Source of the DNA: Adiantum capillus-veneris | Lineage: Eukaryota > Streptophyta > Polypodiopsida > Polypodiales > Pteridaceae | Direction: 5' to 3' | Length of the DNA stretch: 64,000 nt | Assembly (NCBI GenBank): GCA_014529385.2 | Contig: CM043949.1 | Location: 147,851,850 to 147,915,849, forward strand | Part shown: positions 43,679-54,079 of the stretch, piece after piece | How positions within the stretch are numbered: the first letter of the stretch is position 1 | How the letters are laid out: each line of letters begins with the position of its first letter | Made by a program: the position numbers and the translations under genes | Notes under the pieces: model-generated | The model's input: the letters and a program-made list of their open reading frames with translations, nothing else | Told to the model about the DNA's origin: nothing | The model's database searches: none

Positions 43679-43891
43679 ATGAACGAAGAAGACTTGTATA
43701 CACGGCTCATTCCTATCACTAGGCAAAATATCTACATCTTTGTAAGCACTAAGTTACAGTTTCAAAGAACCATTTGCAGTCTATTTGGAGCACAACGACT
43801 TGCTGTTATAAATGCATTAGTGAACCCTTTCATCTTACCTTTGATTAGATACTATCAAAGCCTTGATGTTTTTATCTTTGTCTTGTTTTGA
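43679..43891 (+). CDS. LTR small ORF B (gypsy-2 5' LTR), 70 codons
   Basis: Begins MNEEDLYTRLIPITRQN and continues FVSTKLQFQRTICSLFG, VNPFILPLIRY, SLDVFIFVLF. It starts 29 bases after ORF A ends and is evidently a paralogue of it. The frame is intact in both LTRs and in the older gypsy-1 copy. The segment encoding FVST contains GTAAGC, which could act as a splice donor, but no acceptor was defined. Function unknown. A translated leader peptide, or an accessory protein expressed from the LTR, are the options. Confidence 0.75.
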   Translation: MNEEDLYTRLIPITRQNIYIFVSTKLQFQRTICSLFGAQRLAVINALVNPFILPLIRYYQSLDVFIFVLF

Positions 43892-44023
43892 GGGTTTCAC
43901 GTGTGCGTATGTGTGTGTCTGCGTGTAAGATCCCAATGGCTTTACACAATGTATTTGCTACAAACACTAAGCTAGAGGCCCGGCGCCTTCCTGGCAAGAT
44001 CGCCAACTCTTTGACACACTTTT

Positions 44024-44040
44024 TGGTGAACTCGACGCGA
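44024..44040 (+). promoter_or_regulatory. Putative primer-binding site, gypsy-2
   Basis: TGGTGAACTCGACGCGA, 7 bases after the LTR end, as in gypsy-1 (2051-2067). The matching tRNA is not identified. Confidence 0.5.
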
Positions 44041-44085
44041 AGTTTGTCAGGGTGAGTTAGTGGGGATCTGCTAGCTACTTCAACC

Positions 44086-46449
44086 ATGGGTGATCATCAT
44101 CCGCAGAAGCAAGGTATGCCTTTTGATCCCGCTACAATGCAAATGTTTCAAGCATTTGCCTTGAATATGCAACAACAACATGATACAAAAAGACGAGAAG
44201 TGCCAGCAACCAAAGCTATTCAAGTAGTGGTGCATGAAATGGATCAGTTTAATGGGAAAGATGTGACAAAGTATCTTCGTGGCTATGTAAATGAGATGGA
44301 GTTGCATCGTGTGCGAGAAGATGAGATGCTCCAAATCTTTGATCTTGTTGTGACTCCTGAGATTAGAGATCATGTGAGAGGAATCAGAAATGAGCATGGA
44401 AGAAATTGGGAGGAGTTCAAGCTAGCGATGAAGGAGGAGTATTTCATGGAGGACTCTGAGAGAGTAACAAAGAGAACTTTCCTGGAGTGGGTAGCCAAGC
44501 CGAAGGAGGGGCTTTCTCCAAAAGAGCTACTCAGGGAGTTTGAGCGACGATATGCTCAACTCACAAGGATAGAGAAGGCCACACTTGACTCAGAAAAGAT
44601 AGAGCTCTTCTTACAAGCAACAGGAAAGGAGCTCCAGGAGCAATTGCAGCTACTTCTTGAGGACAAAGATGTTGAGCAGGGACTGAAGACAGATTGGAAC
44701 GAATTTGAAGCTACTGTTTCATTACTTGCCAAGCACCAAAGGAGACGAGATAAGATGGTTGTTGGTAGTGCACCATCTACCTCCACAGCTTTTGAAAAGA
44801 TGGTAAAGCCTTCTTCCTTTATACTTCCAAAAGTTGATGACGCTGTAATAGATGAGCTTATGAAAGGTATAAGGGATTTAAAAGTAAAACTCACAAAGCT
44901 TGAAGAGAAGTGGCAACCATTCGCACCATCTTCAAGCCCAAAACAACAACCTAAAGAAGGTTTTGTTCATAGATACATATGGTGTGACAACACAGAGCAT
45001 GCTAGGAGAGAATGTGACAGCTTCAGTGAAGCTTTGAGAAAAGATCTTGTCTTCTTCAAGGATGGGAATATTCACTTAAGGGAGACAGGTTTACCCTTAA
45101 GGAATAACTTTGGGAAAGGAGGAATGCAGAGTCTGGTAGAGGATATGGCCACTACCCATGCCATCTCTGCATCTAAGGCATCTACTTATACAGTCAAGAT
45201 TGAACCATTGAGGAGTTTTGAAGAAAATGGTAAGTTGTGGCCAAGTGCTATGGAGCTAGCAAGGAAAGGAAAGCTTACAAGAGAAGTCCTACATGAAGCG
45301 GGTTACTATATTCGTCTAGAAACACGATGGAATGGTCTTGTGGACTCCTTGTTAGTGCATGCCTATATTGCAAAATGTCAAAACAACAAAGTTTTTGTGG
45401 AAGAAAAGCACAGACGAGTGAGTGGTGACGAAGGACCATCAAAAAGAGTTACTAGAAGAAGCGATACAATACCTCCTCGAGCGCCTCCAACACAAGAAGC
45501 ACCCCCACCTGAAGTGATTATGGAAGAAAGTACAACTGGGAGGAAAAAGGAGTCATCAAAAGGTAAGCCTAAAGCTCCAACTTATAAGTTACAGTCTGAT
45601 ATTGAGGCTGCTACAGACTTAAATAAAGTTCTAGAAGAAAGAATTTTGAATAGCAAAATAGATTTTACCCTAGGAGAAGTCCTTGGCATAGCCAAGCGCG
45701 AGTTTCATGAGGACATCATTGATATCATCAAGAGAAAGAGGCAAACTCTTGTTGACACCACTCGCCCGCAATCTAAAGGAGAAAGCTTAAAGACACAGGT
45801 AATACAGGTGGAAGACATAGAGCATGATGAGGATGTCGTAGGGTGCTAACATTCTTCTGGAAGAACAAAGCAAGTACAATTTTCAAATGGAGATGAGGAG
45901 TATGAAGCCATTCCAAGAAGTCACTTTTCCAAGAATCATTGGGCAAGAGCTACAACAGAGACAATGGTCAAGGTGGGTGATCTTGAAGAGCCATTTGTTG
46001 CCTTAATTGACCATGGTTCAGAAATAAACATAATGTCAAAGAGCTTATTCAACAAGTGCAAATTATCAATGGACACAGATCATGGATGGATGGTTAAGGT
46101 AGCAAACAACTCATCGGGTGAGTTATATGCAGCTTGTCCAAGTCTGAAAGTAAATATTGGAGATGTAAAGGAAGAGCAGAATTTCTTTGTACAGGACACA
46201 TCTTCGTATGATCTCATCCTTGGACAACCCTACATTGTAGGGGTTAGAATGGAAACAAAGGTAATGGATGATGGTTCTGCTTATGCTAGGATAAGAAGTA
46301 AAGATGGAAAACGTGCTGTTCAAATTCTCACTGTCTGTGTGAATCATGAAAGAAATCGTTACAGTCTCCGAGAGCGCCCATTGCCCAGGTTGAGTAAAGA
46401 ATTTTATGATCATCGAGAGAGAATGGGTTTTGTCCAGGTACCATTGTAG
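44086..46449 (+). pseudogene. gypsy-2 gag-protease (one stop mutation)
   Basis: ATG 44086 (ACCATGG context) opens 587 codons of Gag. The capsid-like region has QFNGKDVTKYLRGYVNEMEL, RNWEEFKLAMKEEYFMEDSE, LLREFERRYAQL, KDVEQGLKTDWNEFEA. A YIWCDNTEHARREC-type single knuckle is near 44980. The C-terminal FTLGEVLGIAK block is near 45665. TAA 45847-45849 (TGC TAA) replaces a sense TAC still present in gypsy-1, so the frame originally continued into protease: FVALIDHGSEINIMS (active site DHG), SSYDLILGQPYIVG, and SAYARIRSKDGKRAVQ to TAG 46447-46449. The same terminal stop position is kept in gypsy-1. Confidence 0.88.
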
Positions 46450-46468
46450 AGCGGGATTACAATGGTAC
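46438..46468 (+). promoter_or_regulatory. Stem-loop across the gag-protease stop codon (gypsy-2)
   Basis: Arms GTACCATTGTA (46438-46448) and TACAATGGTAC (46458-46468) are perfectly complementary. The 9-base loop starts with the last base of TAG (46447-46449). Gypsy-1 keeps the hairpin with two G-U pairs. Confidence 0.55.
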
Positions 46469-46995
46469 AAAAAGGGAAAGGTTCTCACATAAGGAGGATT
46501 TCTATACAGGTTTTACAGGTCTAACAGAATATGGATATGTCTCTTTTCTAAAATGTGAGAACTTGAGTCGAGGTTCCCGCAAACATATACACAGTCTACA
46601 AAAGGAGTGGAAAGAGCATGGTCTGCTAGGTAACAATGAAACCATAACAGGTATGTTTGAGGAGTTTTCTTTTGTGGACACATTACAGGATCTTCAGTCT
46701 GTAGTAGATTATCCTTCGCATGACCAAAATGAGGTAGTGAAAGTGTGCTCACTTGAAATGTAAAATGTGGTTGAGGCATTTCAAAAGGAACAGGAGGATA
46801 GAAAGCAAAAACATGAAGTAAAAGTGGACTACTGTGGCAAAGAAAGTAAAACCAGTGGCACTTCCTTTGCCAAAGGACTGCAAGGAAAAGCTAGAACAGG
46901 CTTCTTTGCAACCTAGTCTCAGAGATCCAAAAGGGATTGGACACAGGTTTACAAAGGAGTCTCTAAAGTAGTTAAAGATTGGGAATGAGGACTCC
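46450..46995 (+). pseudogene. gypsy-2 linker between protease and RT
   Basis: Broken frames, including WKEHGLLGNNETITGMFEEF (46563-46763) and PKGIGHRFTKES near 46930-46965, align with the same region of gypsy-1. No catalytic motif. Confidence 0.6.
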
Positions 46996-47608
46996 TTGAC
47001 AAGGGTTGAAAGGGAATGTTTTGAAGATATGCTCTCTAAACATGGAAAAGCATTTGCATTTGAGTCGCATGAGATAGGATGTGTAGATCCTACCATTGTT
47101 TCTCCTATGGTGATCTTTACCATCCCTCATGTACCTTGGAACTTACAGCCAATAGCAGTTCCAAAGGCTCACTTACCAAAGTTAATTGAGCTGCTAAATG
47201 AGAACATCAAGATGGGTATTTTGGAGCCTTCATGCACTCCATACTCAAACAGGTGGTTCACAGTACCAAAGAAGAATGGAGCTTTGTGCTTCATCCAAGA
47301 TATGCAGCCGGTCAATAAATTCACAATCAGGAATACGGATACAGGGCCAATTGTGGATGAGTTTGCAGAAGCATTTGGAGGAAGGGAAATATATTCTATG
47401 GAAGATTGTACTCAGGGTATGATCAATTCCAACTAGCAATGGAAAGTAGGGATCTGACTACCATGAGGACACCTTTGGGTTTGGTGAGGATGTGTACCTT
47501 ACCACAGGGAGCAACCAATTCGGTTGCACATATGATGAATGGTATGAATAAGGTCTTACGTGACTTTATTCCCCAGGTAACTATGCCCTTTCTTGATGAC
47601 GTTCCTAT
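46996..47608 (+). pseudogene. gypsy-2 reverse transcriptase, 5' part
   Basis: RERECFEDML-type entry, then VIFTIPHVPWNLQPIAVPKAH, ILEPSCTPYSNRWFTVPKKN, FIQDMQPVNKFTIRN and AFGGREIYSM, typical RT fingers and palm. A lost T at about 47408 shifts the frame. The sequence resumes as YSGYDQFQLAMESRDL, TPLGLVRMCTLPQGATNS and the catalytic box FLDDV (about 47590-47605). LTR-gamma then interrupts immediately after VPI. The wording (PYSNRW, FTIRN, SRDLTT-TPLG, GATNSV) is that of basidiomycete gypsy RTs. Confidence 0.88.
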
Positions 47609-49664
47609 TGAGGGCGAGATTTTTGAAATGGGGCCTCTAAACCCAAACCAATGGGCCTACCCTCACAAAATGTTCGTAAAGAGGTACGCACACTACTTGG
47701 GGCACCACCTTCTTTTGGGAGTGGAGAAGGAAACCAATCAAAATAACACTTGCACTCACCCACTCAAGCAACCCACTTTGAAAACCCCCTTACTCTATAT
47801 ACACTTTGGACACTTGAACACCATCAACGATTATGCAACCGAATGCCGTGCATCAAAATGAAATATGCAATTTGTGGAATAGCATTCACCTTCTCCCCAT
47901 AAGAATACTCATAATACATCCAAACTCTTCCTCTCTCAAGCACTCATTAAAAAATCATGCGCACAATACTTGCCTCTCAAACACACAAGAGAATCACTTA
48001 CATCAAACTAACACACTTTGCATAGAGAGCTCATCTCCATCTATGCAATGCCGTGACACAAATAAAATCACCATGAGAGGTAGCCACATGCATATGTAAT
48101 GAAGCAAAAGAGAGTTGGAGTGAGAAATTTCTTTAGACCAATTGAATAAGTGTGGAGAAACAAACCAATGGTAAATTGAGAATAGAACACTTACTTGATT
48201 TCTCACACACCTTTTAAGGGGAGGATAGACGCTGGCTAACCATCACGAATTGCGACACTTGAAAGTTTTGAAGATGATTTAATGATCACTAACATGATGT
48301 ATTTACAAGTTATTAAGGTGCTACAAATGATTTATTGGGTTGATGGAGTAAGAGATTGTAGAATAGAAAGAGTGGAGGATAGAGTTGCACTTCCTCCAAA
48401 GAGGAGGGTTAGGAGGGAGGATGTGAAAGAGGGAGAGTTGGGGTTTTCTCTACTATTGATCAAGAAAAAACATGAAGTTGAAGATATAGGTGTGTGTCCT
48501 TGAGTCTCTCCAAGGGGGGCTATTTATAGTTGTGTAGGAGTGGGATTATGCTACACTTAATTAGGGTGAGTGATTAGACCTAATTAAGTGGCCTTTGACC
48601 ACTCATTGAATATTGGACATAAAAGGGACTATTTATTCACCAAAAATATCATTTTAGACCGTGAAGGCTCCATAGGGGTGCATAATGTAGGTGGGCCCCA
48701 CCATGAGGCCCTACAGGTGGCTCCTGCGGGGTATCTCCACTTGTCTGTCTTGGCATTTAGAAAGCATCTTTAGGTTGGTCCCATCACATGCAAGTGACCT
48801 TGAACACTCGTTGCTCTTCTAGAATATGAGTAGGGGAAAAATAAGATCTCACCCTCTTGATTTACTTGATTTACAGTTCCCTTTTGCTACGAATCAGACA
48901 GATTTACACTATTTTGACCATAACTTTTTACCTGTAGCTCGGAATGACATGCTTCAAAAGGCAAAATTGACCTTCTCAACATGTTTGATGTGAATTTGGA
49001 CTATTCTTCACGCCCATGCACCAAGGAATTTGGTTTGGAAGGTCCACACTAGGCTAGGGAACCTTTTGCTTCCAAGTCTTCTTGTATGGGCCCTTTGCTT
49101 GTATGCATCCAAGGGGAATCATGCTTTTTCAAAAGGCTATGATGGTTAAACAAATAGAGGAGGGCCCAATATTATTTGCTTGTGAAAATAATATACAATT
49201 GGAGTCTTTTTGAAAGGAGATAAACTATATGTATATTCTTAAGAGATATTGGGCCACCTATGTAGGGGGCATAGAAGACTTGTAGAGAGGGACCATAATC
49301 TTTGGTAAAGACAAGTGGAGAGTTGATTTCCATGGGAATTTATCTATATGGGATTGAAGATGGATATATTATTTTTCTACTACTAATTCACAAGAGGTAA
49401 GAAAGTTTGGGGGTATATAGTTGGTTATTGTATGCTTATTCTATTTACAAAGCAAAAAAGAAAAGGGTGGTAATATAAATATCTGACTAAGGTGACATTT
49501 TTGGGAAGAGTATAATGTATGTGTCGCCACAAAGGTTAAACGAAGAGGGGGAATTTACTCTAGATAACTTAATAGCGTAGAAAAATATATACACATATGA
49601 GGAAGAGGACGTTGAGTAGGCTGACAAATGTTGCAAAAAGATGGTTACCATTTTATGCCACTCA
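47609..49664 (-). repeat. LTR-gamma, complete solo LTR inside gypsy-2 RT
   Basis: 2056 bp, TGAG...CTCA ends, flanked by CTAT (47605-47608 and 49665-49668). Reading the minus strand gives TGAGTGGCATAAAATGG at the start and TATAAATAG near 48520. It is the inverse of 40607-42058. No internal sequence of the parental element is present in the window. Short open frames inside it (for example 48282-48503) are shared by both copies simply as copies. Confidence 0.9.
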
Positions 49665-51735
49665 CTATCAAAGGATGTGAAGAAAGTAATAAAGATGAAT
49701 CTTTGGATTCCAAGGGGTGCCGCAACTTTGTGGCACAACACATAGATGATTGTGACAAGATCCTATCGAGACTGGAAGAGGTGAACCTTACCCTCTCAGG
49801 ACAAAAGTCTGTGTTTGGAGTGAAGGAGGTGTTGATTGTTGGCACATGTGTGGCCCCAATGGGAGACGACCTTGTCCAGCAAAAATTGATGCTATTCAAA
49901 AGATGAAGGAGGTATGCATATCTGTGAGTGAAGTTCGCAGATTTCTTGGTGCATGTGTGTTTTATGTTATATGGATTCCACATTATGCACATGTAGCAGA
50001 TCCTTTGTATCAGTTGTTAAGGAAAAACCAAAAGTTTCATTGGGGAGACACACAAACAAGGGCTATAAGAAAGCTAAAGGATTTGCTACAACAAGTACCA
50101 ACTTTAAGAAAGGTAAACTATGAGTGTGGAAAGCCAGTAATAGTGACAGTGGATACAATTCCGGCAGGAATTGGATGGGCAATAGGGCAGGATGACGAAG
50201 AGGGTCATAGGTATGTGGTAAGGTTTGGAGCCAAGGTTCTAAGTACTCGACAAAGGAACTACCCACAAGTAAAACGGGAGTTGTGGGGCATGGTTACAGC
50301 AATAAGGTGTGAAAAGGAGTACTTGATTGGAGCATATGTGGTTGTGAAAACAGATTGTCTGCCACTCCTTGGAATGATTACAAGCTGCTTAAGACCAGAC
50401 ATTGCCATGCTAAGATGGATTGCCTACATTAAGTCCTTGAATCCTGAGTTCAAGCATATTGCAGGAAAAGACAACCCGATAGCGGATATGCTGTCAAGGG
50501 CAAGGTATGAGGATGAGCAATACATGGTAGATGATAATGAAGATGTAAGCACAAAGTTCTGCTCCATTAATCATGTTGAGCATAATGATGTTGGCACACC
50601 TAGTTCACTTGAGTTGTTTTTAGAAGATGGGTATGAAGAAGATTGGTTGCTTATTGGTCGTTATTTGAGTACTTTAACAAAACAGGGTGATTGGTCTGAG
50701 CATGAGTTTAAGAGGATACGCAGAAAAGCATATGGGTATTTTTTGCAGGATAGTTACTTATGGAAACATCCAAAACAGAAGGGTGCTATACCACAAAGGG
50801 TAGTATGTAACAAAAAAAGTCAGGTAAAGCTCATCCAGAAGTTTCATGAGAACCTATGGGCTGCACACCGTGGTGTGTGGGCAACCTTTTCAAAGCTAAA
50901 GGAAAGGTATTGGTGGAAAGGTATGTACAAGGATGTATTCCACTTTGTGGAATCATGTGTAACATGTCAAATGTATTCAAATGTCCAACATCATGATGGA
51001 TTGCACCCTACATATCCACTAGCCATGCACTATAAATGGGTTGTGGATCTAGTCACCATGCCTTTAGGACTCTGGCAGATGAGGTACTCGGTTCTTGCAA
51101 GAGAATACTTGACTAATCAAGTTGAAGGGCGAGCTTTAAGAACAAAAACTACAGAGGCAGTATCTAAATTTCTCCTTGAGGATGTAATCTGCTGCTATGG
51201 TTGTGTGGGAAAGATAGCTGTAGACAGAGGAGTGCTGGATGCCGAGGAAGCAAGGGAATTCTTTTCCAGGATGGGAATCAAGCTTTCCCTTACCACCGCT
51301 TAGACTCCGGAAGGCAACGGCAAAAGTGAAAGAGGGCATATGCCAATCATCAAAGCCTTGGCTAAAGCTTGTGAATGGAGAATTAGTGAGTGGCCAAAAC
51401 TATTGCCATATGCTCTATAGGCTGATCGCACGACATACAGCTCAGTAACTGGCTACATGCCTGCAGAATTGATGTATGGTCAAAATCCTGTAATGCCCAT
51501 TGAAGAAACCATTCCCACATGGAATGTGCTACCTTGGCAAGATGGGCTTAGTAGAGAAGAGCTCCTTGCCTTTCATATAAGACAGCTAGAAAGAAGGCGT
51601 GAAGACATTGAGGTTGCAAAAGAGAGATTGAAGAATGCTAGGTTGAAAAGCAAGGACTACTTTGATAGACGACACAGGCTAAGAAGGAAGGTAATTAAGC
51701 AAGGAGATTGGGTTTTAGTGTATGACAGTACTTGA
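49665..51735 (+). pseudogene. gypsy-2 RT end, RNase H and integrase
   Basis: After the inserted LTR the frame resumes with CDKILSRLEEVNLTLSGQK and VRRFLGACVFYVIWIPHYAH (RT thumb). RNase H follows: VIVTVDTIPAGIGWAIGQDD, RQRNYPQVKRELWG, VVKTDCLPLLGMI, GKDNPIADMLSRARY. Integrase: FHENLWAAHRG and CVTCQ (HHCC), KWVVDLVTMPLG (Asp), AVDRGVLDAEEAREF (Asp), GNGKSERGH (Glu, after TAG 51301-51303). The tail ends at 51735 with KSKDYFDRRHRLRRK. Two TAGs and a frameshift disable it. NQVEGRALRTKT and the VVDLVTMP context recall fungal integrases. Confidence 0.9.
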
Positions 51736-51843
51736 TAACTAGCATATTGTCATGCAAAAGGTTTCAAAAAGATGGTTTGGACCTCCAAGAGGGTCGAACC
51801 TGCAAACATTGGCTGTGGCACATATCGAAGGATGTGTAGGTTT

Positions 51844-51855
51844 AGAGGGGGTGGA
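51844..51855 (+). promoter_or_regulatory. Polypurine tract, gypsy-2
   Basis: AGAGGGGGTGGA directly abuts the 3' LTR TG, as AAAAGGGGGTGGA does in gypsy-1. Confidence 0.8.
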
Positions 51856-52921
51856 TGTCATGTCGTGGCACGTGCATGGTGGGAATGGAAGCTAAGCCCT
51901 ACAATATTATGGATTTTATGTGTACACCTTGAGTGTGCATAAGTATATGAATTTTCCATTTAGCATGCAAAATGCTAGTCAAAGTCAGATGTGTCACTCT
52001 TGTTGGGAATGGGCTTCAAACCCGGGCTTCTTTGTGAACCTCTTTTTGGAGCCATGATGAAATGAGCCTATAGAAGATACCTCCTATCTACTAGGCATCC
52101 TAGGTGGCATATGACATGTATAGCATGGCCAAAAGTGGCCTTAGTCATAGTCTACCCCATGAGGTGTCATTCTACACATAGTAGGTGCACTTTGGAGTGA
52201 TTATGGACCTAGATAATTCCCTTAGAAAAGTGGTTACGAGTTTTTTTTATATCATCCATGATGTATGCCAAGCTCTCTCTCAATTTTTTATAAAGCTACT
52301 CTTGGAGGCTTATGGCGGCAAGGAGAAGATATTTGGAGAAAAATCTACAAGAACCTCTAGATATTTCTTGAACAGAAAGATCTAGAAACTTTGAAGATAA
52401 TTTCAAGATATTTTTGAAAAGGGAGACACTTGTCACACAAATCCCTTAGATATTTCTAAGCAAATATCTTCTTCAAGAGGCAACCTCACCTATAAATAGA
52501 GCCTCTTGCTCCTCACTTGGGCATTGAAGAAAACCATCAAGCAACCAAGTGCTCAAGCAATCCCCATAATCAAGCCTCTCTATCAAGCCATCACCCAACC
52601 TCCTAGCCATCTCCTTGAGGAAAACTTTCTCTCAATTTCAGCCCAACACATCTTGAGCTACTTCATGCCTCAAGCCTTATATCTCCTCACTTGTAATACT
52701 CATACACTAACCTTCTTTCATCAATAAAGACGCATTGTTGGTGTCTTGCAAATGGTGTTGGGGACTACTACGCATCATCTACTTCATGAGGTTGGCCACA
52801 ATATCATAAGTCTTGAGGTGTGCTTCACTTATTTGGATTAAGCTTGTGTGGGTCTTCGTGTGTTGATTGTCTCTCTTATCTCTTTCCTCCATTGTTTGGA
52901 CTTCTTTCTGAGCTTTCTTAG

Positions 52922-53140
52922 ATGAATAACCCCGATGGTGTAACTTTTCAACCCTTTCACTTTGTGCAACATATTAGAATTAACGTTTGTATTAGCCATA
53001 AAATCCACTTCCAACAGAGAATTGTGTTACTCTTTGGGTTGGAAAGACTGCAAGAAATTCTTCTTTCTCCACGTCCTCTTATTTTGCCACTACTAGACTA
53101 CTCTAATTCTTTCGATGCGCACATACTTATTCTCCTCTAG
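52922..53140 (+). CDS. LTR small ORF A (gypsy-2 3' LTR), 72 codons
   Basis: Same length and frame as 43431-43649, with a handful of residue changes (ISHKIHF here, LLFGLERLQ here, DAHILILL at the end). ISHK and FG are shared with the older gypsy-1 copy, so this copy is closer to the ancestral sequence at those sites. Confidence 0.75.
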   Translation: MNNPDGVTFQPFHFVQHIRINVCISHKIHFQQRIVLLFGLERLQEILLSPRPLILPLLDYSNSFDAHILILL

Positions 53141-53169
53141 GAGTTGAGTCTTGCTTTCTTAATATTACT

Positions 53170-53382
53170 ATGAACCAAGAAGACTTGTATACACGGCTCA
53201 TTCCTATCGCTAGGCAAAATATCTACATCTTTGTAAGCACTAAGTTACCGTTTCAAAGAACCATTAGCAGTCTATTTGGAGCACAACGACTTGTTGTTAT
53301 AAATGCATTTGTGAACCCTTTCATCTTACCTTTGATTAGATACGATCAAAGCCTTGATGTTTTTATCTTTGTCTTGTTATGA
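53170..53382 (+). CDS. LTR small ORF B (gypsy-2 3' LTR), 70 codons
   Basis: Same frame and length as 43679-43891. MNQEDLYTRL agrees with gypsy-1 (MNQEDLYTQ) where the 5' copy has MNEEDL. Intact to a stop at 53380-53382. Confidence 0.75.
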   Translation: MNQEDLYTRLIPIARQNIYIFVSTKLPFQRTISSLFGAQRLVVINAFVNPFILPLIRYDQSLDVFIFVLL

Positions 53383-53553
53383 GGGTTTCAGGTGTGCGTA
53401 TGTGTGTGTCTGCGTGTAAGATCCCAATGGCTACACACAATGTATTTGCTACAAACACTAAGCTCACTTAAGTGAAAAGCTTCACAGTCTCCCCACAAAC
53501 CCTCACAGCTAGAGGCCCGGCGCCTTCGTGGCAAGACCGCCAACTCTTTGACA

Positions 53554-53854
53554 ACGTGCTATATAGCACAACCTGCGGTAGACTTCATGGGACCTGTCAT
53601 GCAGTATTTGGCAATGACAAAAAATTTGCACAAGATGACAAAATTGCATGTGCAGACTTGACTGTAGTGGAAACAAAGGCCGAAATGATCCCAAATCAAA
53701 AATTTGAGCAGACTATGTTCTAATATCTTTCCCAAAATATTTTTTGATCTACGAACACTCGCAAAACCTCATTTAAATTGCAGAAAGTGAGCAAGCGTGT
53801 GCTGGAGCTATTGGCGACTAAGCTCCAGAGGATGCAACCTGCTCTGATACCAAT
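53554..53854 (-). other. copia-alpha leader with primer-binding site
   Basis: On the minus strand TGGTATCAGAGC (53852-53841), the tRNA-iMet-type primer site of plant copia elements, lies 2 bases after the LTR. The untranslated leader then runs to the gypsy-2 insertion point and continues at 42276 to the gag ATG at 42210. Confidence 0.88.
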
Positions 53855-54079
53855 TGTTGGAATTAAGGTTGCAAAAATACACACACAGCTTGGAGAAGAT
53901 GAAGGAAGCTCAAGGCACACAATAGAGAGTGTGTAACTTAGTGTGCAATGGAAAGATCGATAGCCCTAGTGATGGGCATATATATATTGCATGGGGGAAA
54001 AACTCTCCTAAAGAGGGGAAAAATGCCCCGACGGTCCTAGTGTGTTTACACACATTACTACCACATGTATATGATAACA
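53855..54079 (-). repeat. copia-alpha 5' LTR
   Basis: 225 bp, TGTTATCATATACATG to TTAATTCCAACA on the minus strand. Same family as 9198-9424. Its 3' partner is not found next to the broken integrase at 39510. Confidence 0.9.

Larger units (their letters stand above)
42277..44016 (+). repeat. gypsy-2 5' LTR
   Basis: Starts TGTAGTGCCGTGGCACG and ends GCCAACTCTTTGACA. TATAAATAG at 42990-42998, AATAAA at 43232-43237. U5 is therefore about 750 bp and contains small ORFs A and B. It lacks about 42 bp near 43972 that the 3' LTR has. Confidence 0.93.
42277..53553 (+). mobile_element. gypsy-2: full-length fungal-like Ty3/gypsy with small ORFs in its LTRs
   Basis: LTRs lie at 42277-44016 (1740 bp) and 51856-53553 (1698 bp), with TG...CA ends and a 4-bp target duplication ACGT (42273-42276 and 53554-53557). 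Gag-protease starts at 44086, and pol runs 46996-51735 around an internal LTR-gamma insertion. A purine tract AGAGGGGGTGGA (51844-51855) abuts the 3' LTR. It sits in the untranslated leader of the minus-strand copia-alpha. Single-base lesions (stop at 45847, lost base at about 47408, stop at 51301) and the inserted LTR mean it is now inactive. Its proteins resemble those of basidiomycete gypsy elements. Confidence 0.93.
51856..53553 (+). repeat. gypsy-2 3' LTR
   Basis: Starts TGTCATGTCGTGGCACG, ends GCCAACTCTTTGACA, followed by ACGT. TATAAATAG at 52491-52499, AATAAA at 52723-52728. Visible substitutions and small indels against the 5' LTR show that it is older than the element at 30500. Confidence 0.93.

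Noticed and set aside
43740-43746. 5' splice donor (GTAAGC, GTAAGT in gypsy-1) inside small ORF B
   Set aside because: The match is explained by the conserved Val-Ser codons, and no acceptor before gag was found. Kept only as a remark in the feature.
48282-48503. 73-codon frame shared with 41770-41991
   Set aside because: Both lie in copies of LTR-gamma, antisense to the LTR. Identity reflects recent common descent and no older copy is available to show constraint.
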